Shown piece after piece: positions 19,447-27,010 of a stretch of DNA of 53,289 bases (its first letter is position 1; each line of letters opens with the position of its first letter). A program made the translations under genes and the position numbers. This DNA is from a virus. Under the pieces are notes generated by a model. It was not told the origin of the DNA. It worked only from the letters and a program-made list of their open reading frames with translations, and made no database searches. The DNA is taken from the IMG/VR virus record IMGVR_UViG_3300020473_000040, positions 1 through 53,289 of that record, one strand, 5' to 3'.

Positions 19447-19992
19447 ATGATTCTTGGTCTTGACATATCTACTAGTTGCACAGGCTGGTGCATAATAGAC
19501 TCTTCGTCAAAGCTTGTGAAGATGGGATACGTCCCACTTAAAAAGGAAAGATCGCCCTTTACAAAGGCAAAAAAAGTTAGGCAAATACTTTCAGAAATAA
19601 ACATTCAGTATGATATTGAAAGAATTTGCATTGAGGAAAATCTTCAAGCTTTTCGACCGGGCCTTTCCTCTGCAAAGACTCTTTTAACACTAGCTAGGTT
19701 TAATGGTGTTGTTAGCTACCTTGTCCAAGAAGAGTTTTGTATTTCTCCAGAGTTTATAAATGTTAACACTGCCAGAAAGTCTCTTGGTATTAAAATTAAA
19801 AGATCAAAAGACGGAGGCGCACCCACAAAGAATCAAGTTCATGACTGGGTAAGCTCTCAGATCTCAGAATCATATCCATGGCCTACGAAACGACTAAAGT
19901 CAGGACCAAGAAAGGGAAAAGAGGTTTATGAGCCTGCCTGTTTTGACATGTCTGACGCATATGTCATAGCACGAGCTGGTCAGATTATTTGA
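19447..19992 (+). CDS. RuvC-like Holliday junction resolvase (RNase H fold)
   Basis: 181 residues. I chose ATG 19447, immediately after the upstream stop, because the conserved RuvC opening MILGLDIST begins there; the longer upstream frame would add 22 unrelated residues. Acidic catalytic candidates are D6 (GLDIST), E63/E64 (RICIEEN) and D167/D170 (CFDMSDAYVIA), which match the RNase H-like D-E-D/E pattern of RuvC-type resolvases. The size is close to the usual ~170-190 residues. The likely role is to cut branched recombination or replication intermediates before packaging, as T4 endonuclease VII does with a different fold. It opens the DNA-metabolism island, with primase and Mre11-Rad50 downstream. 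No strong Shine-Dalgarno is seen, so coupling is likely. Confidence 0.75.
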   Translation: MILGLDISTSCTGWCIIDSSSKLVKMGYVPLKKERSPFTKAKKVRQILSEINIQYDIERICIEENLQAFRPGLSSAKTLLTLARFNGVVSYLVQEEFCISPEFINVNTARKSLGIKIKRSKDGGAPTKNQVHDWVSSQISESYPWPTKRLKSGPRKGKEVYEPACFDMSDAYVIARAGQII

Positions 19993-20023
19993 AAATATTT
20001 TTAATCTGTGATATGATTTATAT

Positions 20024-20992
20024 GTGGTAACATTTACAAAAAAGATTTCATTTCTTAGAAGAGCTTTTGGTCATTGTGAGCTCGATAGGAAGAAAGAGAA
20101 TGCCATATTTGTTTGTCCTAGCTGCGGCCGCGGAACGGGTAAGCGAAAGTTCTATATTAATCTTGACACCTGGCAGTGTCATTGCTGGTCATGTGGCTTA
20201 AAAGGAAAGACAATCCTCAGCGTTTTAAGAAAATATGGAACGAGAGAAGATGTTGAATTATTTTTAAACATCTTGGGTAAAAAAGGTTCTATCTCACCTT
20301 CTGAGAAGGTGGAGGGTCTTGATGAGAAAGTTACACTTCCTGAGGGCTTTATTCTTTTAGCAGATCACCAAAGATCTATAGACCCAGATGTTAGGTCATG
20401 CATACGCTATCTTGCTTCAAGAGGGCTTCGAGAGAGAGATCTTTGGAGGTATAGATTTGGAACTGTTAGATCTGGAAGGTTTAAAAGAAGGATAATAGTT
20501 CCATCTTTTGATATGTTTGGTGATCTAAACTTTTTTGTTACAAGATCAATTGATCCAGGGGTAAGAAGAAAGTATATAAACTCCAACAACAATAAGAAGA
20601 ATATAGTGTTTAATGAGATTGACATTGACTGGAGTGCCGAGCTTGTACTTGTTGAAGGACCTTTTGATATGGTGAAAGCTGGTGAAAATTGTGCGTGCAT
20701 ACTCGGATCAAGTCTCACAGATGACCATCTTCTATTTTCAAGGATTGTATCAAATCAGACGCCTGTCGTCTTGGCTCTTGACGCTGACATGAAAGAAAAG
20801 CAGCAAGAAATAGCTAAAAATTTAAGCTCATATGGCTGTGAAGTTAAGATAGCATCTTTGGGAGATTTTTCCGACGTTGGTGATATGAGTCGAGAAGAAT
20901 TTAAAAATGCAATGATTAACTCTATTCCCTGGAGCCCATCTCAAAGGCTTAAGATGAGAATTGGATCTCTTCGAAGTGGATCTCTCTTCTAG
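20024..20992 (+). CDS. DNA primase (zinc finger + Toprim)
   Basis: 322 residues from a GTG at 20024. The N-terminal zinc-binding region has C31-P-S-C34 and C52-H-C54-W-S-C57, as in CHC2-type primase zinc fingers. The Toprim domain follows, with the conserved glutamate in LVEGPFD (E211) and the DxD in LALDAD (D253, D255). The middle segment KRRIIVPSFD resembles the DnaG catalytic core start. The length and layout suggest a DnaG/gp61-type RNA-primer synthase without a fused helicase domain. No helicase gene is in the window. No good Shine-Dalgarno precedes the GTG; an AT-rich leader lies upstream. I am confident of primase family, less of the exact start. Confidence 0.85.
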   Translation: MVTFTKKISFLRRAFGHCELDRKKENAIFVCPSCGRGTGKRKFYINLDTWQCHCWSCGLKGKTILSVLRKYGTREDVELFLNILGKKGSISPSEKVEGLDEKVTLPEGFILLADHQRSIDPDVRSCIRYLASRGLRERDLWRYRFGTVRSGRFKRRIIVPSFDMFGDLNFFVTRSIDPGVRRKYINSNNNKKNIVFNEIDIDWSAELVLVEGPFDMVKAGENCACILGSSLTDDHLLFSRIVSNQTPVVLALDADMKEKQQEIAKNLSSYGCEVKIASLGDFSDVGDMSREEFKNAMINSIPWSPSQRLKMRIGSLRSGSLF

Positions 20993-21029
20993 TTCATAAT
21001 ATTTATGCTTGTTGCTTAAGGAAAATATG

Positions 21030-21464
21030 ATGAAGATTAGCAGAAGCCAGCTTAGAAAGATGATTAGAGAAGTTATGGTTGACCTTGAAGAAGATGCAGT
21101 CTTTTCTCAGCCTGATCGACTTGGATTGCAGCCTGAAAGAGATATCCCTGGACAGACGCCAGACCCTATTTGTAAAAAGTGCAAAATAAGACACCCAGTC
21201 AATGGTTGCGGAATGGATCATGCAGACCATGAAGAAGAGGGAAGAAATCTAAGCTATGGAGATCATCCATCTGCAGATAGAGAAGGTCGAATGACAAGAA
21301 GCCAGCTATTCAAGGTTGCAAGATATGCGCAAAGCTTACACGATACCCTAAGAGATGATGACGATCTACCAGAATGGGTTCAGGCTAAAGTGTCAGTTAT
21401 GTACAGCGATATTGGAAAGATTAAACACTATCTTGAGTACAAGCTAAAGCGGATGGAAGACTGA
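21030..21464 (+). CDS. Small protein with N-terminal 'KISRSQLRKMIRE' helix and Cys cluster
   Basis: About 144 residues if started at ATG 21030. An adjacent ATG at 21027 and a TTG at 21009 are also in frame; AAGGA at 21018-21022 best fits 21027/21030. The basic amphipathic opening (MKISRSQLRKMIREVM) is a recurrent N-terminus in marine phage proteins of unknown role and resembles the starts of the proteins at 31019 and 31618. It is followed by an L-E-E site (residues 19-21) that fits the T4 protease LxE consensus. The middle has three Cys and nearby His (CKKCKIRHPVNGCGMDH), a possible small metal site. The C-terminal half is helical and acidic. A prohead-delivered protein is one hypothesis; function unknown. 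Confidence 0.6.
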   Translation: MKISRSQLRKMIREVMVDLEEDAVFSQPDRLGLQPERDIPGQTPDPICKKCKIRHPVNGCGMDHADHEEEGRNLSYGDHPSADREGRMTRSQLFKVARYAQSLHDTLRDDDDLPEWVQAKVSVMYSDIGKIKHYLEYKLKRMED

Positions 21465-21505
21465 TCTTTTTGTACAGTTGGGTTTAATATCATAATATAA
21501 ATTAT

Positions 21506-24500
21506 ATGAGGATAATTCACATAGCAGATGTCCACTGGCGTGGGCTTTCTCGCCACGATGAATATAGGGAATCATTCTCAGCTTTTATTAAGCAGGCTAG
21601 AGACCTACAGCCCGATATCATCTATATAGGCGGGGATATAGTTCATTCTAAGACTCAGGGCATATCACCTGAGCTTATTGATTGTCTTTCTTGGTGGTTT
21701 ACAGAGCTATCAAAAATATGTCACGTCCATGTGATATTAGGAAACCATGACGGGCTTCTTAACAACAGAGGCCGCCAGGATGCAATTAGTCCAATCCTGT
21801 CAGCTCTGGATAATCAGAAGATTCATCTCTATAAGGAATCAGGTGTTTACCCTACGGGTGTAACAGGGTTTAACTGGTGCGTCTTCTCTTGCTTTGATGA
21901 AGAGGGGTGGGATAGGGTTATTCCTATTGAGGGTGAAATAAATATCGCCCTTTATCATGGCGGTGTATGGGGGTCAAAGACTGATATTGATTGGGAGATT
22001 GAGGGAGAGGTAGATCTTGAATTCTTTTTAAATTATGATTTTGCCCTTCTTGGTGACATTCACAAGACACAATTTCTAAATGATAAAAAGACAGTAGCCT
22101 ATTGCGGCTCATCTATTCAACAAAATTATGGCGAAGACCCTGGAAAGGGATTTTTATTTTGGGATATTAGATCAAAAGATGATTTTGACGTTACATTCTA
22201 TGAGATTCCTCATCACAAGCCTTTTGTCACAATTGACTGGTTGGGAAGTGTAGATTTAACACTTGCTTCAACAGGAAGCATAGCAGATGGATCAAGGTTT
22301 AGAATCAGGTCAGATAGAAAAATACATCAGACTGATATTACAACTCTCTATAGGCGCCTCAAGGATTCAAAGCGTGCAACAGAGATTGTTTTTAAAATTG
22401 ATCAAGATGTAGATCCCGGAACAATAGATGCCGGAAGTGAGTCATTTTCAAAAAAGAACCTTAGAGACTTTAGTGTTCATCAAAAATTAATGAGAACATA
22501 TTATGAAAATACAGAAATATCACCAGAAACTTGGTCTAAAATTGAAGAAAAGATTTCTAAATACATTGGAAATATTTCCAAAAAAGACTCTATTACTAGA
22601 AACACTAGATGGTCAATTAGAAAGCTAAGTTTTGATAACACATTCGGATATGGAAAGGGAAATTCTCTTAATTTTGACAAGCTTGGAGGAATTACTGGAA
22701 TTTTTGGAAAGAACAGGCAGGGAAAATCATCCATAATTGGGTCTCTAATGTATTGCCTCTATAACACCACAGACAGAGGCGGGATTAAAAATATCCACAT
22801 AATTAACACGAGAAAGAAGCACTGTAAGGCATCTGTTGAAATAGATGTTAATGGTGTCAAATACAGAATCGACAGAGGGACAGTTAAGCATCAAGCCAGA
22901 AAAGGACATGTATACGCAACGACAAACCTGGCAATATCAAAAATAGATGAATCAGGAAGTGTCATAGAAGATATGTCAGGTGAGCAAAGAAGGGATACAG
23001 AAAAAGTTGTTCAAAGCTTGATCGGAACATCAGATGATTTTTTACTAACTTCTCTATCTTCTCAGGGTGAAATGAATGCCTTTATTAAGGAAAAGGCTAC
23101 TTCTAGAAAAAATATTTTAAATAAATTTTTAGATCTTGAAATCTTTGATCAGATGTTTGCAATGGCAAAAGATGACTCAGCAGAGATTAGATTAAGGGCT
23201 AAGAGCTTGCCCAAGATTGACTGGGAAGACGAGATTAAAAATCAAGAAAGGGAGATATTTGAAAAAAGAGAGAAGATATCTAAAGCTGAAGCCTTCCTAA
23301 ACAAACTAAGGTCACAACACCAAAATCTAAAAATACAACTAGCAACATCGCCCGATAGAGATGTTGTTACCACTACCGACGTTTCTAATCAGAGAGATTT
23401 GATCTCAAGTGTTTTAGGCTCTCTAAAGTCTGCAAAGAATCTTTTGAAAGACCTTTCTTCTGAAGTTTCCGACTCTGAATTAAAAATTAATAAAATTAAT
23501 ACTGTAAGATCTCAATTTCCTCTTGAAGACATAAAGGAAAAGCTCTTAGAGCTCAGGCAGAATAAGACGGACTTGCTAAAGCTAGAGCACGAACTAGATA
23601 GACAAAAAACTGTTTTAAAAAATCAAGAAAGATCTATTAAGAAGCTTGAAGGAGTTCCGTGCGGTGATCAATTTCCTTCATGTAGATTTATTAAAGATTC
23701 TCATCGAAATAAGCTAAAAATAGAAGATCAAAAAGAGCTTATATCACTGATTTCATCTCAAGCAAAGTCAGCTCGTCGAAGAATTAAGACGCTTGAGTCC
23801 GAAAACCTAGAAGAAAAAATTAATCGATATGATGATCTTATTAATAAAGAATCTGAGCTTAAGGTCAATATATCTTCAGTAAGAATAAAGATTCATGAGA
23901 CAAATAGTGAGATTTTATCTCTTGAAAAAAAGTTAGACTCTGCAAGAGATGATCTTTCCAACATGGAGATACACGTTGTTGATGATGTTGATGATAGCGT
24001 TGCGATAAAGCTTAAGAAGAAAATTTCTGATATCTCTAGTAAGATAGTTCAAGCAGATGCTAGAAGACTAAGTCTTGTTGAGCAGATTGGAAAATGTGAG
24101 ATGAGGCTAGCCAATCTTGTAGAGGAAAGAGATCTTTCTGTTCGAATATTCAATGAACTCGAAGTTTATGATCTCATTATGCAAGGAGTCTCCAAGCGCG
24201 GAATACCCAGGCTGATAATGAGGTCTCAGCTCCCCTATATTAATAGTGAAATTTCAAAAATACTTCAAGGGGTCATGGGCTTTACTGTTGAGCTAGAGGC
24301 AGACACTGATTCAAATTCAATGGATGTTTTTATTAACTACGGAGACTCTAAAAGAGTTATTGAGCTAGGATCTGGAATGGAAAAAATGATATCTTCTCTT
24401 GCAATTAGGGTTGCCTTGATTAATGTATCTTCTCTTCCAAAGCCTGATGTATTTATTATTGATGAGGGATTCGGTACACTAGATGAAAATAACGTTGCTT

Positions 24501-24643
24501 CATGCAACCTTCTTCTTGACTCAATGAGAAAGTGGTTTAAAAATATTTTAATAATCTCTCATGTTGACGGAGTCAAAGATGTTGTTGACAATGTTCTAGA
24601 TATATCATCAAATGGAAAAAATGCCGAGCTCAAATATAACTAA
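21506..24643 (+). CDS. Fused Mre11-Rad50 (SbcD-SbcC, T4 gp47-gp46) nuclease/ATPase
   Basis: 1045 residues in one frame. Residues 1-~340 are an Mre11/SbcD/gp47-type metallophosphoesterase: D8-x-H10, GGD44, GNH81D82, H151 (LYHGG) and GD184IH186. From ~370 the chain is Rad50/SbcC/gp46-type: Walker A GKNRQGKSS at 401-409, long coiled coils ~570-900 with a hook at C719...C726, ABC signature ELGSGMEK at 953-960, Walker B FIIDEGFGTLDE with D986/E987, and a switch His in IISHVDG. In T4 and most organisms these are two genes. The complex resects DNA ends for recombination-dependent replication. The hook is C-x6-C rather than the usual CxxC. ATG 21506 has no clear Shine-Dalgarno and sits just after TATAAATT. 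Confidence 0.92.
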   Translation: MRIIHIADVHWRGLSRHDEYRESFSAFIKQARDLQPDIIYIGGDIVHSKTQGISPELIDCLSWWFTELSKICHVHVILGNHDGLLNNRGRQDAISPILSALDNQKIHLYKESGVYPTGVTGFNWCVFSCFDEEGWDRVIPIEGEINIALYHGGVWGSKTDIDWEIEGEVDLEFFLNYDFALLGDIHKTQFLNDKKTVAYCGSSIQQNYGEDPGKGFLFWDIRSKDDFDVTFYEIPHHKPFVTIDWLGSVDLTLASTGSIADGSRFRIRSDRKIHQTDITTLYRRLKDSKRATEIVFKIDQDVDPGTIDAGSESFSKKNLRDFSVHQKLMRTYYENTEISPETWSKIEEKISKYIGNISKKDSITRNTRWSIRKLSFDNTFGYGKGNSLNFDKLGGITGIFGKNRQGKSSIIGSLMYCLYNTTDRGGIKNIHIINTRKKHCKASVEIDVNGVKYRIDRGTVKHQARKGHVYATTNLAISKIDESGSVIEDMSGEQRRDTEKVVQSLIGTSDDFLLTSLSSQGEMNAFIKEKATSRKNILNKFLDLEIFDQMFAMAKDDSAEIRLRAKSLPKIDWEDEIKNQEREIFEKREKISKAEAFLNKLRSQHQNLKIQLATSPDRDVVTTTDVSNQRDLISSVLGSLKSAKNLLKDLSSEVSDSELKINKINTVRSQFPLEDIKEKLLELRQNKTDLLKLEHELDRQKTVLKNQERSIKKLEGVPCGDQFPSCRFIKDSHRNKLKIEDQKELISLISSQAKSARRRIKTLESENLEEKINRYDDLINKESELKVNISSVRIKIHETNSEILSLEKKLDSARDDLSNMEIHVVDDVDDSVAIKLKKKISDISSKIVQADARRLSLVEQIGKCEMRLANLVEERDLSVRIFNELEVYDLIMQGVSKRGIPRLIMRSQLPYINSEISKILQGVMGFTVELEADTDSNSMDVFINYGDSKRVIELGSGMEKMISSLAIRVALINVSSLPKPDVFIIDEGFGTLDENNVASCNLLLDSMRKWFKNILIISHVDGVKDVVDNVLDISSNGKNAELKYN

Positions 24644-24932
24644 AATATCAAGCGAAATCGTTCAAATTGAACATAGACTAGGGTTCACCATTGTCAAGCC
24701 CCTTCACGATAGCGGGGATGTTATTTCACTATTTTGTGATATTTGTGAGTTTGTTCTTGGAAGTGAAACGGACTTTATCTATTATAAAAAATATAAATGT
24801 TGCTTTTCGTGTGGGATAAAATGGGCTGATCTAAATCAAGATCTTTGGCATGAAGGTTGGAGGCCAGAAAAGGCCGATATAGAAAAAGAGATAGAAAGAA
24901 GATCCCATGAGCCAGTCTCTTTCTCTCTATAG
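24612..24932 (+). CDS. Small zinc-ribbon-like protein
   Basis: 106 residues, overlapping the end of the Mre11-Rad50 gene by 32 bases; ATG 24621 is an alternative start with GGAAAA just before it. Two Cys pairs, C42-x2-C45 and C63/C64...C67, are spaced like a zinc ribbon. The text between them (EFVLGSETDFIYYKKYKCCFSCGIKWAD) is well structured. The C-terminus is acidic and helical. Its position between recombination nuclease and terminase suggests an accessory DNA or packaging protein, but no function can be assigned. Confidence 0.6.
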   Translation: MEKMPSSNITKISSEIVQIEHRLGFTIVKPLHDSGDVISLFCDICEFVLGSETDFIYYKKYKCCFSCGIKWADLNQDLWHEGWRPEKADIEKEIERRSHEPVSFSL

Positions 24933-24959
24933 AAATATATAGATGTAGGAGTATTTGTA

Positions 24960-25340
24960 ATGTTAAGCTTTCGCGAAGTCAACGTACTTGGAAATATTTG
25001 TGATACAACTGTTGGAAAGTCTTCAACAGTTAGGTCTCCAACAATATCAATTAAAACCAGCCTTCAGGATGATAAATTTTCTGTAACGTATATAACAATT
25101 GTAAATTTGGCTTCTGTTTATGAAATGAGAGATCTTGCAAAAAGATATGAAGAAGAGTCAATTAAAATTATTAATGAATATATGAAAAATGTCAAGAGAG
25201 ACTTTAGATCAGAAGCTGGTCGATCTCTAAAGGTTAAAGAGCTAAATTCATCCGACACGATGGATGTAATTACTGCTTCGGCTTTTTCTCCTAGAAGAAA
25301 TGCATACTATAAGAGAACGACAACGTTTCGTATAGAATAA
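24960..25340 (+). CDS. Conserved-type small protein upstream of terminase
   Basis: 126 residues, ATG 24960 with AGGAG at about 24946. The sequence begins with beta strands (REVNVLGNICDTTVGKSSTVRS...IKTSL) and continues with a helix-rich middle (MRDLAKRYEEESIKIINEYMKNVKRDF) and a basic C-terminus. It overlaps the terminase start (TAATG, 25338-25342). The position just before the large terminase is where T4 has the small terminase gp16, but I see neither an HTH nor the central coiled coil expected of a TerS. It is therefore left unassigned, with TerS as a weak alternative. Confidence 0.6.
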   Translation: MLSFREVNVLGNICDTTVGKSSTVRSPTISIKTSLQDDKFSVTYITIVNLASVYEMRDLAKRYEEESIKIINEYMKNVKRDFRSEAGRSLKVKELNSSDTMDVITASAFSPRRNAYYKRTTTFRIE

Positions 25341-26965
25341 TGGCGACCACAAACAAGTCCAGGCAAGTTAAGGAAATTATCAAGTGTGGAAAAGATCCTG
25401 TATATTTCTTTAACAAATATGTAAAAATCCAGCACCCAGTCCGGGGATTGATATCTTTTGACACATACCCGTTCCAGGACCAGTGTGTAGACGACTTTAT
25501 TCAAAATAGGTTTTCTATAATAGTAAAGTCTAGACAGCTAGGTTTATCAACTCTTACAGCTGCCTATGCTGTCTGGCTGGCAATCTTTCAGAAAGATAAG
25601 AATATTCTTGTTATTGCAACAAAGCTAAGCGTTGCACAAAACTTTATTAAAAAAGTTAAAACAATGATAAGAAATCTTCCTCCCTGGCTTGTCCTACCGC
25701 AGATAGTGACAAATAATAAGCAGCTTTTGGAGTTTAGCCATGGTTCATCAATTAAGGCAATTCCCACTTCTGAAGATGCAGGTCGATCTGAAGCCCTGTC
25801 TCTTCTAATTGTTGATGAGGCAGCTTTTGTGAGAAATTTTGATGAGCTTTGGATGGGGCTATATCCTACAATTTCAACAGGTGGCCGTGTTGTCATTCTA
25901 TCAACTCCAAACGGTGTAGGTGGTCAATATCATGAACTATACACAAATGCTGAGGCGGGCTTAAATGAGTTTAAAGCAATAAGACTTCCCTGGGACGTAC
26001 ATCCAGAGCGAGATCAAGAATGGTTTGAGAAAGAGACAAGAAACTTTTCTGCTAGAAAGGTTGCTCAGGAGTACTTATGTGATTTTGCCTCTTCTGGTGA
26101 AACATTTCTCACAGATGATGATCTAAAGTATCTTCAGACCCAAATACAAAGCCCAGTTGACAGAGGTGGGAGAGATATGAATGTATGGATTTGGAAATAC
26201 CCTCTGTCAGATCATAGATATATTCTATCTGCTGATGTTGCAAGAGGAGATTCTAAGGACTATTCTGCATTTCATATAATTGATGTAGATGTTGGTGAAG
26301 TAGTCGCAGAGTATAAGGGAAAAATACCTCCTGATGATTTTGCAGTTCTTATAAATGAGTTTGGATTAAAATACAATAAGGCAATAGTCTGCCCAGAGAA
26401 CAATAGCTATGGATTTGCAACAATAATCAAGCTTAAAGATCTAAACTATCCAACTCTCTACTATAGAAGAAGAAAAGCTGTCTTAATTGGAGATTATATT
26501 CCTCCAGGAGATACTGAAATTGCAGGCTTTACAACTAGCGGAAAGACAAGAGGGTTGATTTTGACAAAGCTTGAGGAGGTTATTAGAAACAAGCAGATTA
26601 CAATTCGATCTTCTAGATTTTATGAGGAGATGAAAACTTTTATCTGGAAGGGCAACAAGGCGCAGGCGATGCGCGGAAACTATAATGACGATCTAGTTAT
26701 GAGTCTTGCAATAGGTCTTTGGCTTTATGACTCTGCCTCTGACCATAGTAGAAATTCCGCCGCCCTTAATAAGGCAATGCTAGAAGCAATGTCAGTAAAA
26801 AAGAATACTTTTGACATGCCAAGAGATATTCCTGGAGCTCTATCAGAGGGTAGGCCTTATAATCCAATTACAACAGACTCAGATAAAAAAAATCCCGGTC
26901 GATGGGAAGATCGCTGGGGAGAAAAAAACGTTATACCGCCTGAATATGACTGGGTGTATAAATAA
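25340..26965 (+). CDS. Terminase large subunit (gp17-like packaging ATPase/nuclease)
   Basis: 541 residues. N-terminal ATPase: P-loop region VKSRQLGLST (residues 62-71), Walker B LLIVDEAA with D159/E160, and coupling motif LSTPNG (188-192). C-terminal RNase H-like nuclease: D299 in LSADVARGDS, E353 in CPENNS, and D450/D451 in YNDDLVMS, which match the acidic triad of T4 gp17. The P-loop has Leu where T4 has the GK lysine (SRQLGKTT); K63/R65 upstream probably serve instead, as in other terminases with a deviant Walker A. It docks on the portal encoded next and cuts concatemeric DNA. The start overlaps the previous stop. Confidence 0.95.
   Translation: MATTNKSRQVKEIIKCGKDPVYFFNKYVKIQHPVRGLISFDTYPFQDQCVDDFIQNRFSIIVKSRQLGLSTLTAAYAVWLAIFQKDKNILVIATKLSVAQNFIKKVKTMIRNLPPWLVLPQIVTNNKQLLEFSHGSSIKAIPTSEDAGRSEALSLLIVDEAAFVRNFDELWMGLYPTISTGGRVVILSTPNGVGGQYHELYTNAEAGLNEFKAIRLPWDVHPERDQEWFEKETRNFSARKVAQEYLCDFASSGETFLTDDDLKYLQTQIQSPVDRGGRDMNVWIWKYPLSDHRYILSADVARGDSKDYSAFHIIDVDVGEVVAEYKGKIPPDDFAVLINEFGLKYNKAIVCPENNSYGFATIIKLKDLNYPTLYYRRRKAVLIGDYIPPGDTEIAGFTTSGKTRGLILTKLEEVIRNKQITIRSSRFYEEMKTFIWKGNKAQAMRGNYNDDLVMSLAIGLWLYDSASDHSRNSAALNKAMLEAMSVKKNTFDMPRDIPGALSEGRPYNPITTDSDKKNPGRWEDRWGEKNVIPPEYDWVYK
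26957..26964 (+). promoter_or_regulatory. Candidate T4-type late promoter (TATAAATA)
   Basis: The exact octamer TATAAATA, the T4 late-promoter consensus recognised by gp55-type sigma, sits over the terminase stop codon and 47 bases upstream of the portal start, a suitable leader length for a late head gene. The same octamer also occurs by chance inside coding sequence (5366, 12441), so sequence alone does not prove it. No gp55 gene is in the window. Confidence 0.4.
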
Positions 26966-27010
26966 TTTATGTAGGATTGCTATTGATGTATAGTAGATCT
27001 GGAGAGTTTT

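Noticed and set aside
21470-21501. Sigma70 promoter (TTGTAC ... TATAAA) before the Mre11-Rad50 gene
   Set aside because: The spacing is about 20 bases and the -10-like element ends only 4 bases before the ATG, so a conventional leader with a ribosome site is impossible; kept only as an oddity of the leader.
24960-25340. Small terminase subunit
   Set aside because: Position fits, but no HTH or central coiled coil and the strand-helix pattern does not match TerS; left as unknown.
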